From: Chloroflexota bacterium
GTDB lineage: Bacteria; Chloroflexota; Anaerolineae; B4-G1
DNA length: 54,708 bases
NCBI GenBank assembly: GCA_024232355.1
Contig: JAAEPW010000618.1
Location: 1-54,708 of the forward strand
Reading direction: 5' to 3'
This document shows, in pieces, positions 48,074-54,708 of the stretch. The notes below the pieces were generated by a model, which worked only from the letters and a program-made list of their open reading frames with translations, ran no database searches and was not told where the DNA came from. The position numbers and the translations under genes are program-made. Numbering within the stretch: the first letter of the stretch is position 1; every line of letters starts with the position of its first letter.

Positions 48074-48085
48074 CCGCATGAGCGG
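48074..48085 (+). other. Hairpin between arrays B1 and B2
   Basis: CCGC-ATGA-GCGG; same stem as 47278 but the loop is ATGA rather than GNRA. The flanks (gtttaatacaaggccaacac before, ggttgaggatag after) are copies of the A unit. Confidence 0.55.
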
Positions 48086-48095
48086 TTGAGGATAG

Positions 48096-48205
48096 CCGAA
48101 CCCAACGGAACCGAGCTTAACGGATCGAAACTTATCGTATTCGAATGGAACCTAACATAACACGACGGACCAAAACTGATCGCAACCAAACCAAACGAGT
48201 TTAAC
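48096..48205. repeat. CNNAA pentamer array B2
   Basis: Twenty-two five-base units (ccgaa, cccaa, cggaa, ccgag, cttaa, cggat, cgaaa, cttat, ...), ending before AAAGGAGA of the next gene. Confidence 0.75.
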
Positions 48206-48231
48206 GGTGCAAAACAACAAAGGAGACTAAC

Positions 48232-48747
48232 ATGACGGAAACAACAGACACACAGACTATCGAGCATATCATACCAAATGCCGGGCTCACGGCACAGAAG
48301 ATCGCCATGGTGTTCAAGGACAAGACTGTGGGCGACGAAGTCACAGACGGCCAGTTGTACGACGCGTGCGGCGAAGTGACAGCACCAGGAGGCACAGCAT
48401 ACGGCGCGTTACAAACGGCGGCCAAACATTTTATCAAGTCCAACGGCGTATTCTGGCAACGTTTGCGAGGGCAAGGCATTATCCGGTGCATGACAGCCGA
48501 AGAGAAAATGCACTACCTCAAGAATGAAACGAAGCGTATCGGGGCGCGGGCACGCAAAAACTTGCGTATCGGGGCCACCGTTGATATCGAGGAGCTACCT
48601 GAAGATAAGCGGCCTGAGGCGCGTGCTACGCTCTCGTGCATGGGCACAATGGCGTTATGCGCAAAGCCACAGCTTCAGAAGAAGCTTGCGGCCAAGGTGA
48701 AACCAGCCAAACCAGACGTGTCAGCGTTGCTGGCAATTATGGGATAA
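48232..48747 (+). CDS. Conserved-looking phage protein, 171 aa
   Basis: KTVGDEVTDGQLYDACGEV, then YGALQTAAKHFIKSNGVFWQ and GQGIIRCMTAEEKMHYL suggest a compact winged-helix-like core, then a basic stretch (RIGARARKNLRIGATVD). DNA binding is possible. AAAGGAGA precedes the ATG. Flanked by pentamer arrays. Family not named. Confidence 0.68.
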   Translation: MTETTDTQTIEHIIPNAGLTAQKIAMVFKDKTVGDEVTDGQLYDACGEVTAPGGTAYGALQTAAKHFIKSNGVFWQRLRGQGIIRCMTAEEKMHYLKNETKRIGARARKNLRIGATVDIEELPEDKRPEARATLSCMGTMALCAKPQLQKKLAAKVKPAKPDVSALLAIMG

Positions 48748-48832
48748 CCGAACATAACCTAACTAAACATACTAGAGCGAAACTTAGCGAAACCCAACTC
48801 AATGGAACCAAACGATACGAAACGAGCTAGAC
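48748..48832. repeat. CNNAA pentamer array C1
   Basis: Seventeen five-base units beginning directly after the TAA stop (ccgaa, cataa, cctaa, ctaaa, ...). Confidence 0.72.
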
Positions 48833-48878
48833 GAATGGTGATACCACCATTCGAGAATAGCGTAATGACAGGCGAAAG

Positions 48879-48888
48879 CGCGAAAGCG
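48879..48888 (+). other. GNRA-type hairpin (GAAA loop) between arrays C1 and C2
   Basis: CGC-GAAA-GCG, extended by A-T and G-T pairs, followed by the same TTGAGGATAGG tail as the other copies. Confidence 0.5.
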
Positions 48889-48899
48889 TTGAGGATAGG

Positions 48900-48979
48900 C
48901 GAAACCCAACCTAACCCAACTCAACTATACCCAACCCAACTCAACTATACCCAACCTACCTTAACAAAACCAAACGACA
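48900..48979. repeat. CNNAA pentamer array C2 with 20-bp tandem copy
   Basis: Sixteen five-base units. Bases 48915-48934 and 48935-48954 are identical 20-mers (cccaa, ctcaa, ctata, cccaa), showing that the array grows by duplication of multiples of 5. Confidence 0.78.
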
Positions 48980-49002
48980 CAGCGACAACCAGGGAGAGTA
49001 AC

Positions 49003-49374
49003 ATGGATACACCAAATAGAGAGTTGACAAGTGTTACATTTCGTGCAGCAGTAGCCGACAATGCGAAATGGGCGATATATATGCCAATAGCAGGTGTCAG
49101 CTCAAAAACTGCATTCTTAAGTTATGCGGCAAACGGCGTTGCCAATTCAGGAATGGACGCAGTGTCGGTGATCAGCGACATAGCACAAGCACGGCATTTA
49201 CCGCTACAGGACGTACTGTCAGCCATTATTTGTGACTATGCCGCACGGCACATTGTGCGCAGTAGCACAAGTGAGTTACACACATGTCCAGAGTTTCAAG
49301 TTGAAGAAGGGGCTCTTGTGCAAGGTGATAACCTATTAAGGAGCCTTGTTGGTATCTACCAGGGAGCCACCTAA
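49003..49374 (+). CDS. Hypothetical protein, 123 aa
   Basis: ATG 49003 follows AGGGAGAG. An in-frame ATG at 48802 would translate array C2 and is not used. ADNAKWAIYMPIAGVSSKTAFLSYAANGV and a His/Cys end; alpha/beta, unknown. TAATG couples it to the next gene. Confidence 0.65.
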   Translation: MDTPNRELTSVTFRAAVADNAKWAIYMPIAGVSSKTAFLSYAANGVANSGMDAVSVISDIAQARHLPLQDVLSAIICDYAARHIVRSSTSELHTCPEFQVEEGALVQGDNLLRSLVGIYQGAT

Positions 49375-49820
49375 TGTCACTATTCAGGAGACGTAAGCGT
49401 AGCGAGGCTGAGCGGGACAGGTGGGAGCGTAAGCGCCAAGAGAGCGCACGTATGCGCGAAGAAAACCCGCCAGTGTCGCCAGACTTGACGATACGCGTTA
49501 TGTTTGGGCGTGCCACAATTGAGATTACCTCTACACAAGATGACAGGTTTGATGATAGTATGTGGGGCCACACTATGCGCCAAGTATTTGACTACGACAA
49601 GATAACTTTTCAACCAGCAATAGAGTGGGGATGGCACGACACAGGCGATTGTTGTTTTGTGTGCGAAAAAGAAGGAAACTACAGACGATCATGGGTTGTG
49701 TACATGCCTATTGCCGACATGCTATCTGCTATCCAAGAGGCCAGCGACGAATACGACAGACGGCACGGCACGATAGGCCAAGGGCCACTGTATGAGCAAC
49801 GAGGCGAGGGAGCCACCTAA
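49374..49820 (+). CDS. Hypothetical protein with basic N terminus, 148 aa
   Basis: Starts MSLFRRRKRSEAERDRWERK, strongly basic, then a beta-rich middle (TIRVMFGRATIEITSTQD) and VYMPIADMLSAI at the end, which echoes the IYMPIAG of the preceding protein. Possibly membrane- or nucleic-acid-associated. Unknown function. Confidence 0.62.
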   Translation: MSLFRRRKRSEAERDRWERKRQESARMREENPPVSPDLTIRVMFGRATIEITSTQDDRFDDSMWGHTMRQVFDYDKITFQPAIEWGWHDTGDCCFVCEKEGNYRRSWVVYMPIADMLSAIQEASDEYDRRHGTIGQGPLYEQRGEGAT

Positions 49821-50107
49821 TGCCACACATGGCTGACGACGGCGAAGAGCTGCTGTTACCAGGCGTCATGAGCGTTGAGGAAGCGCAAGAGGCTATCATG
49901 CCAATGGTACAAGACGCGTTGAAGCTGCTAGAAGAAGCTGCTAGAGACTTTGGCACCTACACCAGTGGCATGGAAGAGGAAAGGCTTGTGAGCGCAATAG
50001 ACACGCTCAATAGCGACTATGGTGCGCCTATCACACCGGAGCGGTGGGCACCGATAAATGCGGCTGTTGTGAAGGAGCAAGAGAAGGCGGTACGCGTCAA
50101 GGACTAG
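49820..50107 (+). CDS. Small acidic helical protein, 95 aa
   Basis: Acidic helices (MSVEEAQEAIMPMVQDALKLLEEAA), no motif. It overlaps the previous gene by TAATG, after GAGGGAGCC. Confidence 0.58.
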   Translation: MPHMADDGEELLLPGVMSVEEAQEAIMPMVQDALKLLEEAARDFGTYTSGMEEERLVSAIDTLNSDYGAPITPERWAPINAAVVKEQEKAVRVKD

Positions 50108-50127
50108 CTACCAAAATGAGGCGGTAA

Positions 50128-50337
50128 ATGGAAGAAAACACCATAAAGGTACAGTGTCCAAACTGTAAAGCGATAGCGGAGGTGCCGTTAACGCAAAACC
50201 AAGGGAGCATTGTTGTGGATTTGTTAGCAGCTGGCTGGGGGACACTAGAATTTAAGTATGACTTAGAAGTGTTTCGTAACGTGTGGTGTCCAGAATGCTG
50301 CGCCAAGGCAGACATGGCTGTAGGAGGCCTTCTATGA
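50128..50337 (+). CDS. Zinc-ribbon-like protein, 69 aa
   Basis: VQCPNCKAIAEVPL and a C-terminal VWCPECCAKADM form a two-CxxC zinc site with a beta hairpin between. TGAGGCGG precedes the ATG. Function unknown. Confidence 0.63.
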   Translation: MEENTIKVQCPNCKAIAEVPLTQNQGSIVVDLLAAGWGTLEFKYDLEVFRNVWCPECCAKADMAVGGLL

Positions 50338-50546
50338 TAGCGAATATTGTGACATGGTTGATCGTGGCGGTGCTGGTAGTACACGAGTGGCGGCTGTGGT
50401 TGCGCAAGCGCGAAATGACTGGTGTCGTTGAGTGCCTGGAAAAGCTAGCGCCTGTCGTCCATGCGCACCAAGAGGCTCTAGAGTCGCTGAAGGAATGGTT
50501 TGAAACGATAGAGAAGGCTCACATTGCCAAAACCAAAAACCTATAG
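50334..50546 (+). CDS. Single-span membrane protein, 70 aa
   Basis: Residues 4-17 are a hydrophobic helix (NIVTWLIVAVLVVHEW), followed by a charged cytoplasmic helix. TAGGAGG and ATGA overlap support the start. Membrane role unknown. Confidence 0.62.
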   Translation: MIANIVTWLIVAVLVVHEWRLWLRKREMTGVVECLEKLAPVVHAHQEALESLKEWFETIEKAHIAKTKNL

Positions 50547-50838
50547 CCAACGGTACCATGAGCGTTTTGGTAAGCCGCGCGACACTCGCAAGTCTGCGGC
50601 AAAGCGCGGGTATGACGCCAAATGGCGGAGAATGCGGCTACGGTACCTCGTAGCACACCCACTATGCGCAGAGTGCTACCGGCAACACATTGTCCAAGCG
50701 GCTACCGTGGTGGATCACATTGTGCCGCACAAAGGCGATAAAGAGCTATTCTGGGACATGAGCAACTGGCAGGGACTGTGTGCCCCATGTCACAACCGCA
50801 AGACAGGGAAAGAGGACGGAGGGTTTGGGAATGGGTGA
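50524..50838 (+). CDS. HNH endonuclease, 104 aa
   Basis: HPLCAECYRQHIVQAATVVDH, then IVPHKGDKELFWDMSNWQGLC and CHNRKTGK: the HNH motif with the two zinc-binding CxxC pairs. Start is TTG 50524 after GAGAAGG; no better ATG exists. In HK97-like phages an HNH protein usually works with the terminase at the cos site. Here it lies about 6 kb before terS if the ends join. Confidence 0.88.
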   Translation: MPKPKTYSQRYHERFGKPRDTRKSAAKRGYDAKWRRMRLRYLVAHPLCAECYRQHIVQAATVVDHIVPHKGDKELFWDMSNWQGLCAPCHNRKTGKEDGGFGNG

Positions 50839-51478
50839 CATTATGAAAGATATACCAAAGTTTTTCGCAGGCGCGGACAATGACACTATCGCTTATATCA
50901 CGCGGGCCATTTGGCATTTGCAGGAGCTGACAGACGTTAGGCCGTGCGAGCGGTGCGGCGAGCCAGAAGCAAGCGACAAGTTACGGGCTATCTACGGAGA
51001 CAGGATAGACGTTAGTAAAATGCCTGTACTATGCGGGGGGTGCGTCGAGTATTACGCCAGACAGTCCGAGCGAGAATGTACCACGACGCTTGGCTATTTG
51101 CGGCATGTGCTTACTCAGTTGCAGACAAGTGGGCGTAGTGTCATGGAATATGGTCTGACTGCTGCACACAGCTACCGAGGGTATTATCATGATATCGCGT
51201 TTGGGCCAGCTCGCAATATTACGATAAGCGCTATGCTCCAGGAAGTAGAGCATTCCATTGACGCAACCTTTGAGGGATACAAGGGGGGCGACTACACTAT
51301 GTGGGAAGAGTCGCACGTCTGGGTAGCTGAATACAGCGACTGCGGCATTCCAGCGGATCTGCTTGTGCGGTATTGGCGACGCCAAACGCCTCGATATTAC
51401 GACACACACAACCTTAAGCAGGTGGACGTCAAAGGCGAGCATTGCATTGGCGTTACGGACATGTACCGTGAGGCATGA
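50831..51478 (+). CDS. Hypothetical protein, 215 aa
   Basis: CERCGEPEASDKLRAIYGD ... CGGCVEYY (residues about 37-80) is a zinc site. The second half (YRGYYHDIAFGPARNITISA; FEGYKGGDYTMW) looks conserved but unnamed. GGAGGG precedes ATG 50831; ATG 50843 is a second choice. Confidence 0.65.
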   Translation: MGDIMKDIPKFFAGADNDTIAYITRAIWHLQELTDVRPCERCGEPEASDKLRAIYGDRIDVSKMPVLCGGCVEYYARQSERECTTTLGYLRHVLTQLQTSGRSVMEYGLTAAHSYRGYYHDIAFGPARNITISAMLQEVEHSIDATFEGYKGGDYTMWEESHVWVAEYSDCGIPADLLVRYWRRQTPRYYDTHNLKQVDVKGEHCIGVTDMYREA

Positions 51479-51719
51479 GCGGCTGACAGCGTGCGAGCTG
51501 GTGCCTGTAGACGGCGCTACAACCAACGGAGACATGCTACCGCACCCAAGCTACTGGATAAAGCCATGGGGGCCACACGGCCTGTCAAGGGCAGACGCTG
51601 ACAAGCTGGTAGCATTAGGGCCTGATACGTGCGAATACTTCGAGGACGTCCTGCACTGGCTTGAGCTTGGCGCGTGGGAAAAATGGATAGAAGAAGCGAT
51701 AAGCAAAGAAAAAGCTTGA
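51468..51719 (+). CDS. Small hypothetical protein, GTG start, 83 aa
   Basis: The GTG start overlaps the end of the previous gene; an ATG in the overlap is closed by a stop after three codons. Helical and Trp-rich (YFEDVLHWLELGAWEKWIEE). The start is uncertain, as the ribosome site is weak. Confidence 0.5.
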   Translation: MRHERLTACELVPVDGATTNGDMLPHPSYWIKPWGPHGLSRADADKLVALGPDTCEYFEDVLHWLELGAWEKWIEEAISKEKA

Positions 51720-51744
51720 CACATGACGTCAAGTGTGATATAGT
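51715..51744 (+). promoter_or_regulatory. Promoter with operator before the RHH regulator
   Basis: TTGACA (51716-51721), 17 bases, TATAGT (51739-51744). CTTGAC (51715-51720) and GTCAAG (51728-51733) are perfect inverted arms over the -35, and TGACGTCA (51724-51731) is an inner palindrome. A good site for the RHH protein encoded just downstream. Confidence 0.8.
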
Positions 51745-51799
51745 GACTCTAGTGAGTTGAGAGTGCAGAGACAACCGAAACCAAGGCATAGGAGACAAC

Positions 51800-51976
51800 A
51801 TGACTGAGAAACGAGACAATATTCGCAAGACATTCTACCTGCCTCGTGAGGCTGTGGAGCGGCTGGAGGAGGAGTATCACAAGCGGCGCATGCAGGCCGG
51901 TGAGCCTGTGACACGCTCAGGGCTCGTGACAGAGGCGTTGCTGGCAATGGCTAAGGAGAGCAAGCATGTGGAGTGA
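51800..51976 (+). CDS. Ribbon-helix-helix regulator, 58 aa
   Basis: NIRKTFYLPREAVERLEEEY then PVTRSGLVTEALLAMAKE: a basic beta strand followed by two helices, the CopG/Arc fold. TAGGAGA precedes the ATG. With inverted repeats over its promoter, it is probably autoregulated and controls the small membrane-protein genes that follow. Confidence 0.78.
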   Translation: MTEKRDNIRKTFYLPREAVERLEEEYHKRRMQAGEPVTRSGLVTEALLAMAKESKHVE

Positions 51977-52151
51977 CGAGGAAGTAGCAGTTATGTTTGC
52001 GGTGCCTTTAGAGCTTGTCCAGGAAAGCGACAGCGAGCGAGCAACGCGACAAGAAGCGATCTTGGTGCGAAAGCATGCAAGTAAGGTGCTGGGCGACTAC
52101 TTAAATGAATGGGAAAAGCGGTTGAAGGAGAGCGACAATGGGGCAAATTAG
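51966..52151 (+). CDS. Small helical protein, 61 aa
   Basis: An 11-base overlap with the RHH gene, after AAGGAGAG. Charged helices (SERATRQEAILVRKHASKVL), no motif. Unknown function. Confidence 0.58.
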   Translation: MWSDEEVAVMFAVPLELVQESDSERATRQEAILVRKHASKVLGDYLNEWEKRLKESDNGAN

Positions 52152-52725
52152 GGTTACAGACGTGCTGTTGGCGTTAGCGGCTATCGTACTAATTGTGGCT
52201 AACTGCACAGTCCATAACGGCTACCGTACAACGAAAGCGCTCGAAGAGCTGTCTGCGGAAACGGCGGAATTCTGTGAGGCTCAAAGCGGCCTGAATGACG
52301 CGACAAGAGACATGCTAGCCGAGTTGGCGAGCGCTACACGCGGGGCTGATGTCTGCGCAACCGCTCTATTAATGAGCGCTGGTGACGGTTACGAAGAAAC
52401 CGCCGAATGGGCAGACAAAACGTTGGCCGAGCTGCAACGAGAGAAAAACAACCACGAGACATATATCGCAAGGTGGAAACGCGCCATAGCCAACCCCGAT
52501 ATATTGCGAATAGGGTTTAAGGAAAGGTACGACTCGCACCAAGTGTGTTACGGAGCCTACCAAGACACAGACAGGTGTTACAGCCTGGGCGCAGAGGGCC
52601 AAGCGGCACTGCTCCAGGTAGTTAAGGACGAATTGGCGCGCGACACGGCCACGCTGGCGCATATCACGGGCCTGTTGGACAAAGCGGCCAGCGCTATCGG
52701 TGTGAAGGCTGAGGAGAGCGAATAA
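52138..52725 (+). CDS. Membrane-anchored protein, 195 aa
   Basis: An N-terminal signal anchor at about 6-22 (VTDVLLALAAIVLIVANC), then a long helical domain with several Cys (EFCEAQSG, DVCATALL, HQVCYGAYQDTDRC). Likely periplasmic or cytoplasmic-membrane located. GAAGGAGAG upstream. Function unknown. Confidence 0.66.
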   Translation: MGQIRVTDVLLALAAIVLIVANCTVHNGYRTTKALEELSAETAEFCEAQSGLNDATRDMLAELASATRGADVCATALLMSAGDGYEETAEWADKTLAELQREKNNHETYIARWKRAIANPDILRIGFKERYDSHQVCYGAYQDTDRCYSLGAEGQAALLQVVKDELARDTATLAHITGLLDKAASAIGVKAEESE

Positions 52726-52741
52726 TGGACGCGCGGTTACC

Positions 52742-52801
52742 ATGTCGCGGCAAGAGATCGAAACGGTGATGCGTGAGGCGGCACAGAAGGAGGCTGGCTG
52801 A
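52742..52801 (+). CDS. Possible 19-aa peptide
   Basis: ATG 52742 to TGA 52801 (MSRQEIETVMREAAQKEAG), whose stop overlaps the next ATG and whose codons hold its AAGGAGG ribosome site. It has no ribosome site of its own. It may be the remnant of a gene whose end was kept for coupling. Confidence 0.3.
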   Translation: MSRQEIETVMREAAQKEAG

Positions 52802-53160
52802 TGGGGTGGATAGCCGTGAGCCTGACGGTGCGTGCAATGGTAGAAGCGGTGTTTGTCGGGGCCATATTGTCTGTTTTCGTTTTCTGGTGTTTCCTTGTAA
52901 GTCATAGCGCAATATGGATGGTACGGTGCTCGTTGCTAAAAAGGAAAATACGGCTGTTGCTATGGTATACCTATATCGAGGCGGAGACGCCATGGGACTC
53001 AAACAGGCAGCAGATCTGGACAAAAGCAGACTTTGAGACATACAAGCAATGTGTGGATGCCTGCAATAGGTGCGAAGGCGAAGATACAGATCTACAATGT
53101 GCTGACATTATTCAGGCGCACAAGGAGTTGCAAAAAACCAGGAAGAAGGAGGCGGACTGA
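52801..53160 (+). CDS. Small membrane protein, 119 aa
   Basis: A hydrophobic helix at about 14-38 (EAVFVGAILSVFVFWCFLVS) and a second weak one near 45-55; the rest is a polar helix ending KTRKKEAD. Start at TGATGG with AAGGAGGC upstream. Unknown function. Confidence 0.63.
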   Translation: MGWIAVSLTVRAMVEAVFVGAILSVFVFWCFLVSHSAIWMVRCSLLKRKIRLLLWYTYIEAETPWDSNRQQIWTKADFETYKQCVDACNRCEGEDTDLQCADIIQAHKELQKTRKKEAD

Positions 53161-53679
53161 TGGAATGGGTATTAGTGATACTCGTCGTGGCGCTGCTTGG
53201 ATGGGGCATAACAGCATGGGTGGCACTTCTTAAGCACCGTGAGCTATGGGAGAACTACAAGGAAATGGACGGGGCTCGCAAACGTCTTGATAAAATGCTG
53301 ACAGAGGCCAAAAAAAAAACGATCCGCTTCGGCGTATGAGGTTGTCAGGCGTCAATGGACTATTGCGGCGCTTCGGCGTGAGTTGGCCGAAGCGAAGGCG
53401 AATGAGAAGCCAAGTATCGCGTCTGCTGATCCTGAAACAGACTTCCGCGAGGCATGTAAACGGCTCATTGCGAAGGAGCGTGAGTTGCGCGGGTATTGGG
53501 CCGAGAGAAAGGAAAAATATTACGCGGAGTGTATGTCCTCCGATCCAAACTTTCTGTGCACGACATATCCTGATCCTCCATGGAAGGACGGCGATCCAGA
53601 GGAAGATCGTATCAAGACTGAATTGCGCGAATTGAATATGGAAGCCACACGGTTGCGGCAAGACAAGGAGGCGGAATGA
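53160..53679 (+). CDS. Membrane-anchored helical protein, probably one gene joined by a +1 shift
   Basis: The first frame (53160-53339) gives 59 residues: a membrane helix (VLVILVVALLGWGITAWVALL), then a charged helix. It stops soon after a run of ten A (53310-53319). In the +1 frame, reading continues without a stop and without a start codon of its own (SASAYEVVRRQWTIAALRRE ...) to 53679. With nine A the whole would be 172 residues. It could be polymerase slippage, programmed frameshifting, a real mutation or an assembly error. Confidence 0.6.
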
Positions 53680-54212
53680 GCAACAAAACCACAGATAGGT
53701 TTCTAACTGGTGTGATCATAGCAATTGTGCTGTGGGTGGTATGCGTAGGTATTGGTGAGGCTGTCGAGGCCGTGGATAACGACGTAAGTGTGCTGGCGGC
53801 AACAACACCAATACTTGAGCGCATGGAAGAGGGATATTACCTATTGGCTGTCGCCGGTATGTCTATCGAGGATATCATTGAAGAGCGCAAAGAAGTGAAG
53901 AAGCGCATACGAGATCTAAGCAACATGGAAGGGCTAGACTTCTTTCCAAACACTGAAATATCCAATTTCATGCCGCTAGCACCAGGCCGGTGCGGCGTAT
54001 GGTATGAAGGCGTCTATCATAACGGCGGGTGCTTCACCTATATCAATGGTGGTGATAAGGTCCAAGTGTTAGCCTCGCCACAAATGGAGCGCGATCTACA
54101 ACGGGTAGTGCAACGCGAGCTTAACCGGTGCAAGATCCGATATGAAGCAATGGACAGAGCTATCGAGAGGGCAGAGAAGGCGGCAACAGGTAACGACAAG
54201 GAGGCGGACTAA
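53676..54212 (+). CDS. Membrane-anchored protein, 178 aa
   Basis: A membrane helix at residues 10-30 (LTGVIIAIVLWVVCVGIGEA), then a helical and a small beta region (CGVWYEGVYHNGGCFTYINGG). AAGGAGGCGGA upstream. It resembles the other single-span proteins of this block in layout, not in sequence. Unknown role. Confidence 0.64.
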   Translation: MSNKTTDRFLTGVIIAIVLWVVCVGIGEAVEAVDNDVSVLAATTPILERMEEGYYLLAVAGMSIEDIIEERKEVKKRIRDLSNMEGLDFFPNTEISNFMPLAPGRCGVWYEGVYHNGGCFTYINGGDKVQVLASPQMERDLQRVVQRELNRCKIRYEAMDRAIERAEKAATGNDKEAD

Positions 54213-54616
54213 TGGAAAGGTGGAAGCGTGCAGCACGGTGGTGTGGCTACTTAGTGGACGACTATGGTTTCCATGTGTTGGGTGTGGGTGTCGTTAGTGC
54301 GCTCATGTGTGTAGCTATTAGCATTGGTATCGACGAGAATAAAAAAGTGATCGTCGTGAAGTATGAGGGCGGTGGTGTAAGTGCTGTGTACAAAGTTGTG
54401 CATGGCTCAGTGTACCAAGAGGCTTGCGGATCAAATTGGATAATAAAGGACTATCGAGGCGACAAAACGTCATTGACTGGCCACCTCGATATCATTCGTG
54501 TAGGCAGCGACAACGAGCATGAATGGAAGAAATGGCACAGGTACCGAGACTATGAGCAAGTAGAGACATACCAGGAGCTATGGGGCAATAAGCGGCAGCA
54601 CGACAGTGTACCATAG
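54212..54616 (+). CDS. Membrane-associated protein, 134 aa
   Basis: A hydrophobic segment at about 21-40 (HVLGVGVVSALMCVAISIGI), followed by beta strands (KKVIVVKYEGGGVSAVYKVV). TAATGG start after AAGGAGGCGGAC. Last gene in the window. Confidence 0.63.
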   Translation: MERWKRAARWCGYLVDDYGFHVLGVGVVSALMCVAISIGIDENKKVIVVKYEGGGVSAVYKVVHGSVYQEACGSNWIIKDYRGDKTSLTGHLDIIRVGSDNEHEWKKWHRYRDYEQVETYQELWGNKRQHDSVP

Positions 54617-54627
54617 CCATAACACGC

Positions 54628-54676
54628 AACTGTACCACTTGTATAGCCACAAGCGCACTACAAGGGGGGTACAGTT
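54628..54676. repeat. Long imperfect inverted repeat near the window end
   Basis: AACTGTACC (54628-54636) and GGTACAGTT (54668-54676) are perfect 9-base arms. Inside them, CTTGT (54638-54642) pairs with ACAAG (54660-54664). No gene follows before the end at 54708. It could be a terminator-like structure, an operator, or part of a packaging or origin region. Confidence 0.5.
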
Positions 54677-54708
54677 AGGTTGAGAAGCTGGGTGCCTATA
54701 GACAGATC

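Noticed and set aside
48802..49002. In-frame N-terminal extension of the gene at 49003
   Set aside because: It would translate a pentamer array into Thr-Gln-Pro repeats, and ATG 48802 lacks a ribosome site, while ATG 49003 has a good one.
1..54708. Integrase, lysogeny repressor pair or attachment site
   Set aside because: No tyrosine or serine recombinase motifs seen. The HTH proteins are small and not arranged as a divergent switch, and no genes run on the minus strand.
1..54708. Direct terminal repeat proving circular or complete ends
   Set aside because: The first and last bases show no shared stretch that I can see, so completeness is likely from gene content but not proven.

Overview
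The window is a nearly gap-free bacteriophage genome of about 54.7 kb. Every supported gene lies on the + strand, and most neighbours touch or overlap (TAATG, ATGA), as expected for translationally coupled phage operons. The head genes follow HK97 order: small terminase, large terminase, portal, prohead protease, major capsid protein, gp6/gp7/gp10-like connectors. A tail-tube gene, a frameshifted tail chaperone pair and a 558-residue tape measure follow, so the virion should be a siphovirus with a non-contractile tail of very roughly 80 nm. A T4-type lysozyme with no signal sequence and a lipobox protein in the lysis block suggest a Gram-negative host. No host can be named from sequence alone. 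No integrase, partition system or DNA polymerase is visible, so the phage looks virulent and probably recruits the host replisome with its own initiator and loader.

Layout. 0-2.4 kb: small genes, including a ParB-like one. 2.4-11.2 kb: packaging and capsid, with two near-identical sigma70-type promoters in front of portal and capsid. Among these head genes lie a GDP-mannose 3,5-epimerase (5.2 kb), a sulfotransferase (11.3 kb) and a methyltransferase-glycosyltransferase fusion (12 kb). 13.2-27.2 kb: connectors and tail, including an Ig-like domain present three times in two proteins. 27.2-29.4 kb: lysis, closed by a strong rho-independent terminator. 29.6-35.5 kb: an early promoter, then an HTH regulator, two pentapeptide-repeat proteins, a RecA-like ATPase, an SMC/Rad50-like ATPase and many tiny Cys-rich proteins. 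35.5-39.3 kb: regulators, replication initiator and DnaC-like loader. 39.3-46.7 kb: accessory genes, two DNA methyltransferases (one fused to a ParB domain), a RuvC-like resolvase and a tRNA-Trp. 46.7-49 kb: a repeat-rich block. 49-54.7 kb: an HNH endonuclease, a ribbon-helix-helix regulator with its own promoter, and a run of small membrane proteins.

The most unusual points are: (1) the epimerase, sulfotransferase and glycosyltransferase-methyltransferase set inside the virion operon, which could build a modified sugar on the particle or the host surface; (2) three successive intergenic regions built of 5-bp periodic CNNAA arrays flanking GNRA-type hairpins; (3) a hairpin whose loop is conserved while its stem covaries, seen beside the tRNA and upstream of the repeat block; (4) a lysozyme that naturally carries Cys where T4 lysozyme has catalytic Asp20; (5) an Ig-like domain inserted into a head-tail connector.

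All functions come from reading motifs in the sequence; no database search was run.
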